This document shows, one piece after another, positions 32,308 through 42,491 of a stretch of 64,000 nt of DNA. Numbering within the stretch: position 1 is the stretch's first letter; every line of letters begins with the position of its first letter. The DNA lies in assembly GCF_002812205.1 (NCBI RefSeq), contig NZ_NPEA01000011.1, positions 62,001-126,000 on the forward strand, in the 5' to 3' direction. A program made the translations under genes and the position numbers. The notes below the pieces were generated by a model. It saw only the letters and a list, made by a program, of their open reading frames with translations, was not told the origin of the DNA and made no database searches. The DNA is from Leptospira neocaledonica (GTDB lineage Bacteria > Spirochaetota > Leptospiria > Leptospirales > Leptospiraceae).

Positions 32308-34467
32308 ATGAAACGAAACGCGATTTTCTATATAACCCTATTATTACTCTCTTTCGGCGCCTTTATTTTCGTAGCGAAACAAGGTAAGTCATTAGAGGTA
32401 GGAAAAGTTACCACTGTCGAAGTTAGTTCTTCAACCTCGGTCGAGTCCACTGAAGACACTATAGATGTTTGGAAAAAAGCGGGAGCAAAACTCTGGAAAG
32501 GTTTTCATGAACCTCTTCCACTTCTATTATTACAAATCGGAGTTGTAATCGCAGCCACTCGAGTAATGGGCAAACTTGCAGTTCTTGTAAGACAACCATT
32601 CGTAGTGGGCGAGATTCTTGCTGGTATACTCTTAGGCCCTTCTTTGTTTGGGTTATTATTCCCTGAACAGTATCAATTCTTATTCCCAAAAGTTTCCTTA
32701 AGTTCTCTACAACTATTAAGCCAGATCGGTCTGGTATTTTTCATGTTTGTAGTCGGAATGGAATTGGATCTTAAGATACTCCGAAACCAAGCTGACTCGG
32801 CTATACTGATTTCGCATGCAAGCATTCTTCTTCCATTCTTAATGGGAGCAATCTTAGCACTTTCCATTTACAAAACATTAGCACCGCCAGAGGTCACATT
32901 TCTTTCCTTCTCCTTGTTTATGGGGATAGGAATGAGTATCACTGCCTTTCCTGTACTTGCTCGGATTGTCCAAGAAAGAGGATTAACCAAAACAAAACTC
33001 GGAGGACTTGCACTCACCTGTGCTGCTTCCGATGATTTGACTGCCTGGTGTTTACTTGCAGTAGTGATAGCTCTTGTACAATCAGGCGGACTTCTTGCCG
33101 CGTTATTCACCATAATCCTTGCGATCATTTACGTCATTATAATGTGGAAAATAGTACAGCCTGCAATGCATAGAGCGGGAGGTATCTTCACAAATAGAGA
33201 AGCATTCACCAAAATGGCGGTGGCTTTGTTCCTTCTCTTTCCGATCGCATCCGCTTGGATCACAGAATCCATCGGTATACATGCATTATTTGGAGCGTTT
33301 TTAGCCGGGGTTGTCATGCCCGACAAACCTAAACTAAGAACACTTTTGGCGGAAAAGGTAGAAGATTTAAGTACGGCGATCTTTCTTCCATTATTCTTCG
33401 CGTTAACCGGAATCAGGACCCAGATCGGCCTATTGAACCAAGGCAATTTGTGGTTTGATTTTGTAATGGTACTTATGGTTGCTATTGTAGGAAAATTCGC
33501 GGGGAGTACAATTGCTGCAAAAGCATCCGGAAATAACTGGAAAGATTCATTGTCCTTAGGCGCACTTATGAATACCAGAGGACTCATGGAATTGATCGTC
33601 CTCAATATCGGTTACGATATCGGGGTATTATCCTCTCAGATATTCTCTATGATGGTCCTAATGGCATTGGTTACAACCTATATGACCGGACCAAGTTTGA
33701 ATCTTATAGAAAAAATCTTTGCCGGAGTCAAAGACAAAAGAGAAGAAGGTATACTACTCGCATTCGCATTACACTCCAGAGGAGTGGATCTATTAAGACT
33801 CGCCTCAGGATTATTCCAAAACGGAAACAGAACAAAAGAAGTTACAGCGCTTCACCTTACTCCTGATTCTTGGATTTCCGGAAAAACCGCTCAAAAGTAT
33901 GAGAAAAAAAGTTTCGAACCTTTATTCAAACTTTCTAAAGAACTCGGAATAAAACTAAAAACCTTATACAAACCTTCTGATAATGTCACAAGGGATATTT
34001 TAAAAACAATCCAATCAGGAAATTATAATATATTTCTGACTGGAGGAGCCAAATCCTTATTTAGCGACGATGTATTGGGAGGAAAGATCAGAACACTCCT
34101 ATCTGAATCCGAAACAAATGCGGGGATATTGGTCGCAGAAAAATTAAAGGAATTAGATCGTTTTATTTTAGCGGTTTACTCAGACAAGGATGTGAAACTG
34201 TTAGGTTTCGCTCTAACTATGGCAAAAAAAATTGGGGCTAAACTATCTATCTGGGATCCAAAAGGTAAAGTCCCTCAATTTTCTCAAAAAGAAAGAAATC
34301 TTCTCAAAAAAGAAAAGATCACTATCTTAAAGGGAGAAAATCCTCAGGTACTTTCCGAAGCGGACTTAGTGATCTGCGATCTCGAAACCTGGGAAGAAGA
34401 GACCGAGTTTAGGAATTGGGAACTTTCAGACGGCTCCGGTCTTTTTTTGGTCCGATATAAAGAGTAA
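32308..34467 (+). CDS. CPA2-family cation/proton antiporter
   Basis: 719 residues. An N-terminal hydrophobic segment and a serine-rich linker precede about twelve membrane helices (about 75-480). Family marks are VGEILAGILLGPSLFG, FFMFVVGMELDL, MSITAFPVLARIV and ALTCAASDDLTAW with the paired aspartates of the ion site, and GALMNTRGLMELIVLNIG. The C-terminal 230 residues form a soluble domain with two USP-like parts, probably regulatory. It exchanges potassium or sodium for protons across the inner membrane. It converges on kdpE with only 13 bp between, placing potassium export and import side by side. There is no RCK/TrkA-N domain like that of KefB. Confidence 0.85.
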   Translation: MKRNAIFYITLLLLSFGAFIFVAKQGKSLEVGKVTTVEVSSSTSVESTEDTIDVWKKAGAKLWKGFHEPLPLLLLQIGVVIAATRVMGKLAVLVRQPFVVGEILAGILLGPSLFGLLFPEQYQFLFPKVSLSSLQLLSQIGLVFFMFVVGMELDLKILRNQADSAILISHASILLPFLMGAILALSIYKTLAPPEVTFLSFSLFMGIGMSITAFPVLARIVQERGLTKTKLGGLALTCAASDDLTAWCLLAVVIALVQSGGLLAALFTIILAIIYVIIMWKIVQPAMHRAGGIFTNREAFTKMAVALFLLFPIASAWITESIGIHALFGAFLAGVVMPDKPKLRTLLAEKVEDLSTAIFLPLFFALTGIRTQIGLLNQGNLWFDFVMVLMVAIVGKFAGSTIAAKASGNNWKDSLSLGALMNTRGLMELIVLNIGYDIGVLSSQIFSMMVLMALVTTYMTGPSLNLIEKIFAGVKDKREEGILLAFALHSRGVDLLRLASGLFQNGNRTKEVTALHLTPDSWISGKTAQKYEKKSFEPLFKLSKELGIKLKTLYKPSDNVTRDILKTIQSGNYNIFLTGGAKSLFSDDVLGGKIRTLLSESETNAGILVAEKLKELDRFILAVYSDKDVKLLGFALTMAKKIGAKLSIWDPKGKVPQFSQKERNLLKKEKITILKGENPQVLSEADLVICDLETWEEETEFRNWELSDGSGLFLVRYKE

Positions 34468-34480
34468 TATTAAAAAAATA

Positions 34481-35170
34481 TCATTCTTCTGATTTCAAAA
34501 AATATCCCACTCCAGGTTCAGTGATCAGAATTTTAGGATTACTCGGATCTTTTTCTATCTTCTTGCGAATCTGATTTACATACACTCTCAAATAACCGGA
34601 TTCCGCCATTTGGTTCGGACCCCAGAGTTCTTTTAAGATCTGAGTTTGGGTCACAATCTTTCCAGGATAAGTGGCAAGTAATTTTAGGAAAGAATACTCT
34701 GTAGGTGTAAGTCGAACTTCTTTTCCTTCTTTCAAAACTTTTCTAGTTCCAAAATCCAACTCCAAAAGTCCGATCTTTACTTTAACATCCGTTTTTTCAG
34801 GAGAAGAATGTCTCAACAATACTCTGATCCTTGCAAGTAATTCCCCAATCCCGAAAGGTTTAGTAAGATAATCGTCTGCCCCACTATCCAATAGGAAAAT
34901 TTTATCTTTTTCCGAATCTCTAACACTTAAAACTAATATTGGAATTTTTGAGCCCGATTCTCTGATCTTTTTGAGGAATTCTTCCCCACCCTTTTCTGGC
35001 AAACCCAGATCCAAAATAATAGAATCGGGACGAACCATATAAACTTTTGATAATGCATCGTCAACGGAGACGGCTTCTTCTACCTTGTATCCTTCTTTTT
35101 CGAGAGCTACTCTTACCAAGCGACGAATCTGGATCTCATCATCTATGATCATGATGATGGGACTAGACAA
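34481..35170 (-). CDS. kdpE: Response regulator KdpE
   Basis: 229 residues, OmpR family. The receiver domain (1-120) has the acidic pair IDDE, the phosphorylated aspartate in SIILDLGLPEKGG and the lysine in LTKPFG. The winged-helix output domain (about 130-228) has LTPTEYSFLKLLATYPGKIVT and RVYVNQIRKKIEKDPSNP, with the usual end ITEPGVGYFL. It activates kdpFABC when KdpD senses low potassium or osmotic stress. Its start overlaps the kdpD stop by 8 bp. Confidence 0.92.
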   Translation of the reverse strand: MSSPIIMIIDDEIQIRRLVRVALEKEGYKVEEAVSVDDALSKVYMVRPDSIILDLGLPEKGGEEFLKKIRESGSKIPILVLSVRDSEKDKIFLLDSGADDYLTKPFGIGELLARIRVLLRHSSPEKTDVKVKIGLLELDFGTRKVLKEGKEVRLTPTEYSFLKLLATYPGKIVTQTQILKELWGPNQMAESGYLRVYVNQIRKKIEKDPSNPKILITEPGVGYFLKSEE

Positions 35171-37838
35171 TAGCGTCCTCCAAAGGTGGGAAAGTTAGCA
35201 CAGGTATCCGAATTAGAAACCTGGCGCCGCCCTCTTGCCTGTTCTCTGCCCAAATCTTTCCGCCTTGGGCTTCTACAAGTCCCTTGCAAATAGAAAGTCC
35301 TAAACCTGTTCCTTGTACAGAACCCGAAACCTTAGTAAATTTTTCGAAAATTTTATCTTCTTGTCCAACGGGAATTCCAGGTCCATTATCCTCTACCGTT
35401 AATAGAAGATGATCCTTAGGCACACTTGCTCTAACTAATACTACGCTATTTTTTTCGGTATGTAAAAATGCATTTTGTAATAGATGGATTAAAACTTGGA
35501 TCATCAACCTTCTGTCCATCCTGACTAGAGGCATACTTTCATCCGACTCAACAGACAAAATATGTTCTCCCTTTTCATATTCCGCTATCCGTACAGTTTC
35601 ATTTATTAGATCCAAGGGATCTTCCCATTGTAGATCCAACATCAATCTTCCGGATTCTAATCTAGACATGTCCAGTAAATCCCCGACCAACCTGTCTAAC
35701 TTTTTATAAGCGATACGGATCTCTGAGAATAAGTCGAACTTCTCCTTTTCATTTTTTCCGTTTCCTGCTTCTAGCAGATCCAAAGATGCTCGGATCACAG
35801 TCAAAGGGGTTCTAAAATCATGACTGACTGAATTGAATAATGCCGAATAGAATTTTTCAGATTCTTCTACCATCTTAGCGTTCGCACGAATTCCAAGTAG
35901 CTGTATCCTTTCTAAGGACAAAGCAATTTGATTTAGCATTGAGAAGAGAAGAGTTTCTTCTTCCAATTCCAAACTATCCTTATGTTCTCTATCTAATCCT
36001 ATCACTCCAAAACAACCACCTGGAGTGAGTAACGGAAGATATAGACCTTTGGACAAAGGAACAGTATCCGTATCTTTTCCAGAAGGTTTTCTATTTTGGA
36101 AAGTCCAAGCAGCAAGAGCGGATTCTTTCAGGTCGGGTTTAAAACCGCTTTTAGGATGTGGTGTGCGAGAAAGTAAAGAATCCTCATCAGCAAGTAAGAT
36201 TAATACGGAAGACTGGAACGTATCCCCAATCGTTTCCACTGCAACGGATGCAATTTCGTCTAAACTATGAGTTTTAGATAATGCAACGGAAAGCCTATAA
36301 AGACCGGAAAGTGCCTCTTCTCCGGTTTGTAACGCTTCTTCTCTATCTCTTAATCTTGTCGTAAGTGCTCCCAAGACTAAGGCCAATATGAAATAAGTTC
36401 CAAACATCATCCAATCTTCCACTTTTTCGATATAGAATGTGAATTTAGGAGGGATGAATAAAAAGTTCCAAAAGATCGCGCTCAAAGAAGCGGTGATTAA
36501 AACAGGTCCCCTACCCGCAAATAGGGCCACAAACATTATAAAAAATAGATATACTAAGCCAATGGACCAATAACCCGCAAAAATATTTAATAAAAGGTTA
36601 AAGGAAGTGATTCCAAGTAATGCCAAAAATGAAAAAAAATACTGGATCGGTTTAGATCTGGTCCCCTTGGTAAAAAATCCGAATCTGAATTTAGGCTTCT
36701 CTTTAACAATTTCGGTCGGTGCAAGAAGTATCTGAAAATCTCCTGGCAGCTCGCTCAGTTTATCTACAAAAGAACCTCCCCTCAAAATCCTGGAAAGTTT
36801 AGATTTACTACTTCTTCCTATAACAATATGTGTAGCCTTGGTTCGATTGATTGCTCTTAAAATACCAAATACAGGATCTCTGTCTGAAAAATTCAGAATC
36901 TCAGCTCCTAATTCTCTAGCAAGGCCCAAGTTCTCCCTTAAGAGATTCTTCTGATCCGATGATAGAACTTCTCCATTGTCCACATGTACTGCGGCCCAAG
37001 GGCATTTTAATCCGAATGCAATTCGTTTCGCGTAACGTATCAGATTAGCTGCTTGCGAAGAAGAAGATACTGCCACCAAAATTTTATCCGACAGTTTAGA
37101 ATCCTTAGTCGGCTCCAATCGAGAAAGTTCTCTGTCTACCAATTTGGAGGTAAAATTTAAAGAAAGCTCTCTAAGAGCAGTCAGATTTGGTATCTTAAAA
37201 AAAGAATGTAGAGCCTGAGGAACCTTATCGGAAGGGTAAACTTTTCCTTCCTTCAGACGTTTGATCAGATCATCGGGAACTAGATCGATCAATTCCACTT
37301 CATCTGCAATTTCTAAAATAGAATCGGGGACTCTTTCCGAAACGGGAGCGCCTGAAATTTCCTCCACGATCCCTGCTCTACTTTCCAAATGTTGCACGTT
37401 CAAGGTAGAATAAACGTTTATCCCTTGATCCAAAATTTCCAAAACATCCTGGTACCGTTTTGGATGCCTGGATCCGGGAACATTTGTATGAGCAAGTTCA
37501 TCTACCAAAACCAGATCAGGTTTTTTTTCCAAAATGGCATCTATATCCATTTCTTCCAGATCCACAGATTTATATTTGGATCTTTTTCTGGGAATGATAG
37601 AAAGACCTTCTGCCTGAGCTTCGGTTTCCTTTCTATTATGAGTTTCTAAATAACCGATCCAGACATCAACTCCTTCTGACTTTGCCTTTTGAGCATCTCT
37701 AAGCATCTCGAAAGTTTTGCCTACACCTGCGGCCATGCCGAAGAAAATTTTCAATTTTCCTCTGGTTTTACTTCCTTCCCCTCCGATCCGGGAAAGTAAT
37801 TCGTCCGGATCCGGTCGATTTTCTTCTGCGGGTCTCAC
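35163..37838 (-). CDS. kdpD: Osmosensitive potassium-channel sensor kinase KdpD
   Basis: 891 residues with all KdpD parts. The N-terminal ATP-binding regulatory domain has GMAAGVGKTFEML and DELAHTNVPGSRHPKR. A USP-like domain (IGRSSKSKLSRILRGGSFVD) follows, then four clustered membrane helices (about 395-490), a GAF-like region, the HisKA histidine in NSVSHDFRTPLTVI, and an ATPase domain with NAFLHTEKNS, DNGPGIP and GTGLGLSICKGL. It phosphorylates KdpE and also shows the features of a phosphatase. The start is GTG 37838, 10 bp after kdpC, so it is read with the structural genes. Confidence 0.93.
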   Translation of the reverse strand: MRPAEENRPDPDELLSRIGGEGSKTRGKLKIFFGMAAGVGKTFEMLRDAQKAKSEGVDVWIGYLETHNRKETEAQAEGLSIIPRKRSKYKSVDLEEMDIDAILEKKPDLVLVDELAHTNVPGSRHPKRYQDVLEILDQGINVYSTLNVQHLESRAGIVEEISGAPVSERVPDSILEIADEVELIDLVPDDLIKRLKEGKVYPSDKVPQALHSFFKIPNLTALRELSLNFTSKLVDRELSRLEPTKDSKLSDKILVAVSSSSQAANLIRYAKRIAFGLKCPWAAVHVDNGEVLSSDQKNLLRENLGLARELGAEILNFSDRDPVFGILRAINRTKATHIVIGRSSKSKLSRILRGGSFVDKLSELPGDFQILLAPTEIVKEKPKFRFGFFTKGTRSKPIQYFFSFLALLGITSFNLLLNIFAGYWSIGLVYLFFIMFVALFAGRGPVLITASLSAIFWNFLFIPPKFTFYIEKVEDWMMFGTYFILALVLGALTTRLRDREEALQTGEEALSGLYRLSVALSKTHSLDEIASVAVETIGDTFQSSVLILLADEDSLLSRTPHPKSGFKPDLKESALAAWTFQNRKPSGKDTDTVPLSKGLYLPLLTPGGCFGVIGLDREHKDSLELEEETLLFSMLNQIALSLERIQLLGIRANAKMVEESEKFYSALFNSVSHDFRTPLTVIRASLDLLEAGNGKNEKEKFDLFSEIRIAYKKLDRLVGDLLDMSRLESGRLMLDLQWEDPLDLINETVRIAEYEKGEHILSVESDESMPLVRMDRRLMIQVLIHLLQNAFLHTEKNSVVLVRASVPKDHLLLTVEDNGPGIPVGQEDKIFEKFTKVSGSVQGTGLGLSICKGLVEAQGGKIWAENRQEGGARFLIRIPVLTFPPLEDAIV

Positions 37839-37848
37839 TCTATGTACT

Positions 37849-38418
37849 TTATTTTTTTAGAATATTCTCTTCCAAGTATACAGATCTCAATTTCAGGTTC
37901 AATTTCAAAATATTGACCTTAGGTGAGCCGAATAGTCCCCATTCAGGGGCTTCTATAGAATCTTCCACCAATCGATCTAATTTTTCCTCCGAAATTCCTT
38001 TTACCTTTGCAACTAAAGGAATTTGATATTTCACTGCCTCAGGACTCAAATGGGGATCTAATCCACTTCCGGAAGAATACAAAAGTTCAGAAGGTACCGG
38101 CTCAGCTCCACCTCTTGTTGCCCAATAGATTCGTCTTTCTTCCTCCTTTTTCGAAAGTTGAACGTTCGTTGGCCCAAGATTAGAAGCACCGGAAGAAGAA
38201 GTATCATATCCTATTGCAGAAGGCCTGGAATGAAAATATTTCGGAGAATCAAAAGACTGGGCAAGTAACTCTGAACCGATTATTTTTCCATCTACTGCTA
38301 CAAGAGAACCTGAACTTACTTTAGGAAAAGAAAATTTAGCAAATCCATATACGATCGCAGGATAAAAGATTCCGCAAACGAAAGTCCAAAGTCCCAATTG
38401 AATAATTGCGCGTATCAT
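37849..38418 (-). CDS. kdpC: Potassium-transporting ATPase subunit KdpC
   Basis: 189 residues with one N-terminal membrane helix ([23 protein letters not shown]) and a periplasmic part with the family segments [56 protein letters not shown] and the closing [25 protein letters not shown]. KdpC stabilises the KdpFABC complex and raises potassium affinity. Its start overlaps kdpB by 4 bp. Confidence 0.92.
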   Translation of the reverse strand: MIRAIIQLGLWTFVCGIFYPAIVYGFAKFSFPKVSSGSLVAVDGKIIGSELLAQSFDSPKYFHSRPSAIGYDTSSSGASNLGPTNVQLSKKEEERRIYWATRGGAEPVPSELLYSSGSGLDPHLSPEAVKYQIPLVAKVKGISEEKLDRLVEDSIEAPEWGLFGSPKVNILKLNLKLRSVYLEENILKK

Positions 38419-40505
38419 CCGAATACTCCTTTAGCAAAACTTAAAACCAGATCTATTCCTTTGATCCCGAAAAAGGGAAGAATGAGTCCTCCAAATCCAT
38501 AGATAAAAACATTTCGAGCCAAAACGGAATCCGCACCTGCCGGCCTATAGCTTACCCCCTTTAATGCAAGAGGGACTAAAAAAACCAGGATCAAAGCATT
38601 AAAGATCACAGCGCTTAAAACTGCGGATTCAGGACTTGCAAAACCTAGAATATTCAAGATAGATAAAGCACCTATTCCACCTATAGGAAACAATCCGGCA
38701 AACATAGCAGGTAAGATGACAAAATACTTAGAAACATCGTTTGCAATACTGAAGGTTGTCAAAGAACCCCTTGTCATCAAAAGTTGTTTTCCGATTTCCA
38801 CAATCTCGATAAGCTTGGTGGGATTACTATCCAGATCGATCATATTCCCGGCTTCTCTTGCAGTTTGAGTTCCAGTATTCATCGCAACACCTACATCAGC
38901 TTGTGCCAAGGCAGGTGCGTCATTTGTCCCGTCGCCTATCATAGCCACGAGTTTTCCACCGGATTGCTCTTCTCGAATCCGTTTTAGTTTTGTTTCGGGT
39001 GTTGCTTCTGCGATAAAGTCATCCACTCCCGCTTCTGCGGCGATCGCTGCCGCAGTTAATGGATTGTCGCCGGTGATCATCACAGTTCTGATCCCCATTT
39101 GCCTGAGCCTTGCGAATCTTTCCTTGATCCCGCCTTTTACTATATCTTTTAGATGGATAACTCCTAAAATTTCCCTTCCCTCTGATACTACTAGCGGAGT
39201 TCCTCCTTCTCTTGCAATCTCATCTACTATATCCAAAATTTCTTTCGGAAATTCTCCACCTAAACCGGTAATATGATTTCGAATAGATTCCGAGGCCCCT
39301 TTTCGGATCATCGGTCTTGTTTTTCCTTCCGGATCTGGATCAAAATCTACTCCGCTCATTTTACTTTTCGCGGTGAATGGAACAAACTTCCCGCCTAACT
39401 CGGATAAGTTTCTTCCTCGTAGATCGAATTTTTCTTTCGCTAAGACTACGATGGATCTTCCTTCTGGAGTTTCGTCTGAAAGAGAAGCAAGTTGAGCTGC
39501 ATCAGCCAAATTTTTTTCTGAAATTCCTGGAGCAGGAACAAATCGGGTAGCCATTCTATTTCCCAAAGTAATCGTTCCTGTTTTGTCTAATAACAGAACG
39601 TCAATATCTCCCGCTGCTTCAATCGCTCTTCCGGATTTTGCAATTACATTTCTTCTCATGAGTCTGTCCATACCGCTGATACCGATCGCTGATAATAATC
39701 CGCCGATGGTAGTGGGTATCAAACATACAAGAAGACCGACTAACGCAGGAAAAGAACCTGAAAGTCCGAGATTCCCTCCTCCTTCTCTTTGGCTATAGAA
39801 TACCGCAGGAACGAGTGATGTGATCGCGACTAAAAAGACCAAAGATAATGCGGAAAGAAGAATGGAGAGTGCAATCTCATTCGGAGTCTTCTGCCTGGAA
39901 GCTCCTTCTACAAGAGAAATCATTTTATCTATAAAAGTTTTTCCGGGATCGGTTGTGATCTGGACTACGATCTTATCACTTAAAACTTTTGTGCCTCCGG
40001 TAACGGCAGACCTATCTCCTCCGGATTCTCGGATTACTGGAGCGGATTCTCCTGTGATTGCGGATTCATCCACAGAAGCGATACCATCCACCACCTCTCC
40101 ATCACCTGGGATCAAATCTCCCGCTTGGCAAACCACCTTGTCTCCCGTCCTTAATTCGGAAGCAGGAATTATGAGAACGGAGCTTCCGTTTAATTTATTC
40201 GCTTTGGATTCCTTTCTTGTTTTTTTCAAAGACTCAGCCTTTGCTTTTCCTCTACCTTCCGCCAATGCTTCCGCAAAATTTGCGAATAAGACCGTAGCCC
40301 ATAACCAAATGGAAATTTGAAGACCGAAACTTAGATTAACAGGATGAAAAATCAAATCATAAGAACTTAATATTGCTCCTATGTACACAATGAACATTAC
40401 TGGATTTTTCCATTGGACTCTTGGATCCAATTTTACAAAGGAATCCAAGATTGCTTTAAACAATGACTTTGGGTCCTGGAAAAAAGAAGACTTTTTGTTT
40501 TTCAT
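38415..40505 (-). CDS. kdpB: Potassium-transporting ATPase ATP-binding subunit KdpB
   Basis: 696-residue P-type ATPase. The phosphorylation site is [14 protein letters not shown], the actuator loop is [20 protein letters not shown], the nucleotide domain has [14 protein letters not shown] and IRKGASESI, and the hinge is [24 protein letters not shown]. It couples ATP hydrolysis to potassium entry through KdpA. Spacing is 13 bp from kdpA and a 4-bp overlap with kdpC. Nothing is missing. Confidence 0.95.
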   Translation of the reverse strand: MKNKKSSFFQDPKSLFKAILDSFVKLDPRVQWKNPVMFIVYIGAILSSYDLIFHPVNLSFGLQISIWLWATVLFANFAEALAEGRGKAKAESLKKTRKESKANKLNGSSVLIIPASELRTGDKVVCQAGDLIPGDGEVVDGIASVDESAITGESAPVIRESGGDRSAVTGGTKVLSDKIVVQITTDPGKTFIDKMISLVEGASRQKTPNEIALSILLSALSLVFLVAITSLVPAVFYSQREGGGNLGLSGSFPALVGLLVCLIPTTIGGLLSAIGISGMDRLMRRNVIAKSGRAIEAAGDIDVLLLDKTGTITLGNRMATRFVPAPGISEKNLADAAQLASLSDETPEGRSIVVLAKEKFDLRGRNLSELGGKFVPFTAKSKMSGVDFDPDPEGKTRPMIRKGASESIRNHITGLGGEFPKEILDIVDEIAREGGTPLVVSEGREILGVIHLKDIVKGGIKERFARLRQMGIRTVMITGDNPLTAAAIAAEAGVDDFIAEATPETKLKRIREEQSGGKLVAMIGDGTNDAPALAQADVGVAMNTGTQTAREAGNMIDLDSNPTKLIEIVEIGKQLLMTRGSLTTFSIANDVSKYFVILPAMFAGLFPIGGIGALSILNILGFASPESAVLSAVIFNALILVFLVPLALKGVSYRPAGADSVLARNVFIYGFGGLILPFFGIKGIDLVLSFAKGVFG

Positions 40506-40518
40506 AAAATTCTAAACC

Positions 40519-42198
40519 TTAAAATTTCGAGCCGGAATGCAAAAGAATATGCTCGCTTCCAGGCCCTAAAACCAAAACAGGCAGGAATGTTAGAGCTCCT
40601 ACCAAGAAGATCACGGAAAGAAGAAGTAACACGAACAACGGACTTTCCGTAGAGAACGTACCTTCTCCCTTTGGAGCGATTTTTTTACCGAACAAGGCTC
40701 CTCCTAGTCCCAAAGCAGGAATGATAACTGCAAACCGCCCCACTAACATACAGAAAGAAAGGGATAGATTATAGAAGGGAGTGTTTGCATTCAAACCTGC
40801 AAACGCGGATCCGTTGTTTCCGGAAGCGGAAGCAAATGTATATAGAATTTCAGTCAAACCATGAGGACCCAAATTCGCCCTCGAAGAAAGAGCGGATTCA
40901 TAAAGAAGTGAAAACGCAGTAAATACAAGGATACAAAGTCCAGGAACCAAAACACCGACAAGTGCAAGTTTTACTTCTTTTGATTCAATCTTCTTTCCTA
41001 AATATTCAGGAGTACGTCCCACCATGAGTCCTGCGATAAATACTGTAAGGACTACATAGAATAGCATTCCTACCAAACCAACACCCACTCCTCCGAATAC
41101 AACTTCTCCCAGAAGAATATTCCAAACTGCAAATCCTCCAGCAAGAGGAGAAAAACTATCATGCATCGCATTTACGGAACCGTTAGACGCTGCTGTAGTT
41201 GCCATTCCCCAAAGAACACTTTGAGCCACTCCAAATCTGGTTTCCTTACCTTCCCAATTTCCAGCAAAATTGCCTTCTGACCAAAGAGATATGGAAAGAC
41301 TGAAACAAAAAAGGAGAGTCATTCCCAAAAAGATAGAAAGACCTGCCTTCCAAGAACCGACCCATCTTCCATAAGCAAAAGGTAATGCTCCCGGAAGAAG
41401 TAGGATCAAAATACACTCCAGCCAGTTAGAAAAAACAGTTGGATTTTCGAAAGGATGAGCGGAGTTTACGCCGAAAAATCCTCCCCCGTTCGTTCCCAAT
41501 TGTTTGATCGCAATCTGAGAAGCTGCGGGTCCAAGTGGAATTTTTACGGAATGACCTTCTAACCCAATAGAATCCACGTATTTTGAAAAATCCATGACCA
41601 CACCTTGGGAGACCAAAACGAATGCTACTAAGATAGAAATCGGTAAAAGAATATATAATATACTTCTGGTTAGATCTACATAGAAGTTCCCGATCCCGGA
41701 AGACTCACTTGTTTTAGAGATCATTCCCCTCGCCATGGCTGCGAGTACGACAATTCCAGTCCCCGCACTTACAAAATTTTGCACCCCTAAGAGTAACATT
41801 TGGCTTAAATAAGAGAGAGAAACTTCTCCGGAATAAGCCTGCCAGTTCGTATTCGTCACAAAACTAACGGAAGTATTCCAAGCTAAATCCCAAGAAACTC
41901 CAGACTTACCTTCCGGATTTCCGGGGAGAAGATCCTGAAAATGAAGCCCAAGTACGACCAGGACCAAACTTAAAATGGTAAAAGTCCCAATATCGAATAG
42001 ATATGTTTTCCAATTCGAGTTCCGATCTTCCTTAATGCCGGAAATCTTATATAGAAAGGACTCGAATTTAGAAAGGACTATAAATCGTTTGGAAACTTCT
42101 CCCTTTAGAACATCCGCTATATAAATTCCGAGAAAGGGAGAGACGAGAAATAAAACCGCAAAATATAAAAAGAAAAAGATCGAGTCGTTTCCGTTCAT
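40519..42198 (-). CDS. kdpA: Potassium-transporting ATPase potassium-binding subunit KdpA
   Basis: 559 residues with ten membrane helices. The selectivity-filter segments are present (SFVTNTNWQAYSGE, GTNGGGFFGVNSAHPFENPT, ASNGSVNAMHDSFSPL, ASGNNGSAFAGLNANTPFYN). It forms the channel-like path by which potassium enters. AGGAG lies 6 bases before its ATG. The very short kdpF gene ends 9 bp upstream. Confidence 0.95.
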   Translation of the reverse strand: MNGNDSIFFFLYFAVLFLVSPFLGIYIADVLKGEVSKRFIVLSKFESFLYKISGIKEDRNSNWKTYLFDIGTFTILSLVLVVLGLHFQDLLPGNPEGKSGVSWDLAWNTSVSFVTNTNWQAYSGEVSLSYLSQMLLLGVQNFVSAGTGIVVLAAMARGMISKTSESSGIGNFYVDLTRSILYILLPISILVAFVLVSQGVVMDFSKYVDSIGLEGHSVKIPLGPAASQIAIKQLGTNGGGFFGVNSAHPFENPTVFSNWLECILILLLPGALPFAYGRWVGSWKAGLSIFLGMTLLFCFSLSISLWSEGNFAGNWEGKETRFGVAQSVLWGMATTAASNGSVNAMHDSFSPLAGGFAVWNILLGEVVFGGVGVGLVGMLFYVVLTVFIAGLMVGRTPEYLGKKIESKEVKLALVGVLVPGLCILVFTAFSLLYESALSSRANLGPHGLTEILYTFASASGNNGSAFAGLNANTPFYNLSLSFCMLVGRFAVIIPALGLGGALFGKKIAPKGEGTFSTESPLFVLLLLSVIFLVGALTFLPVLVLGPGSEHILLHSGSKF

Positions 42199-42207
42199 TG
42201 TTATCTC

Positions 42208-42291
42208 CTAAAATTTTTCCGGTTTTATAATGGAGAAGGAGAGATAACCGCATAATGCGACGACTAAGATGATAAGAAATGTATAAGACAA
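42208..42291 (-). CDS. kdpF: Potassium-transporting ATPase small subunit KdpF
   Basis: A 27-codon gene with a TTG start at 42291, preceded at 5 bases by a strong ribosome site (GGGAGG, 42297-42302). The peptide is one membrane helix (FLIILVVALCGYLSFSII) ending in KPEKF. This matches KdpF of other bacteria, which are about 29 residues, have a G-Y-L in the helix, and often end in PE-x-F. KdpF lies at the interface of KdpA and KdpB and stabilises the complex. The position directly before kdpA, 9 bp apart, is the canonical one. It is below the size at which automated gene callers usually report genes. Confidence 0.85.
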   Translation of the reverse strand: MSYTFLIILVVALCGYLSFSIIKPEKF

Positions 42292-42322
42292 GAATTCCTC
42301 CCAGGCGGAAATTTTTCCGTCT

Positions 42323-42352
42323 ATTCCAAAAACCTAACCGGTTTTTTGGAAT
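42323..42352. promoter_or_regulatory. Dyad in the kdp promoter region
   Basis: ATTCCAAAAACC (42323-42334) and GGTTTTTTGGAAT (42340-42352) form a 12-13 bp dyad around TAACC. Read on the minus strand, TTGACG immediately upstream could be a -35 box, with TAGGTT 17 bases further on as a weak -10, so the dyad would lie within the promoter of kdpFABCDE. It may be the KdpE site or that of another regulator. Confidence 0.4.
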
Positions 42353-42431
42353 TCGTCAATGCGAACCCGCATGAGAGGAACAAAGAAACGTGTTAATTTT
42401 GCGTTAAGATATGGAGAGTTCGCACAGAGGC

Positions 42432-42463
42432 CACGGAGTTCACGAAGGGCCAATAACTCCGTG
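42432..42463. repeat. Inverted repeat after the nitroreductase gene
   Basis: CACGGAGTT (42432-42440) and AACTCCGTG (42455-42463), perfect 9-bp arms with a 14-base loop, lie in a CACAGAGGCCACGGAG-type stretch. There is no T-run, so it is a weak terminator at best; it may be a dispersed repeat unit. Confidence 0.35.
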
Positions 42464-42491
42464 ATCTCAGTGTGCTCCCGTCCGAAATATT

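Noticed and set aside
42068..42253. 61-codon minus-strand frame over the kdpA start
   Set aside because: It lies in a different frame from kdpF and kdpA and covers both; the 27-codon kdpF frame explains the region better.
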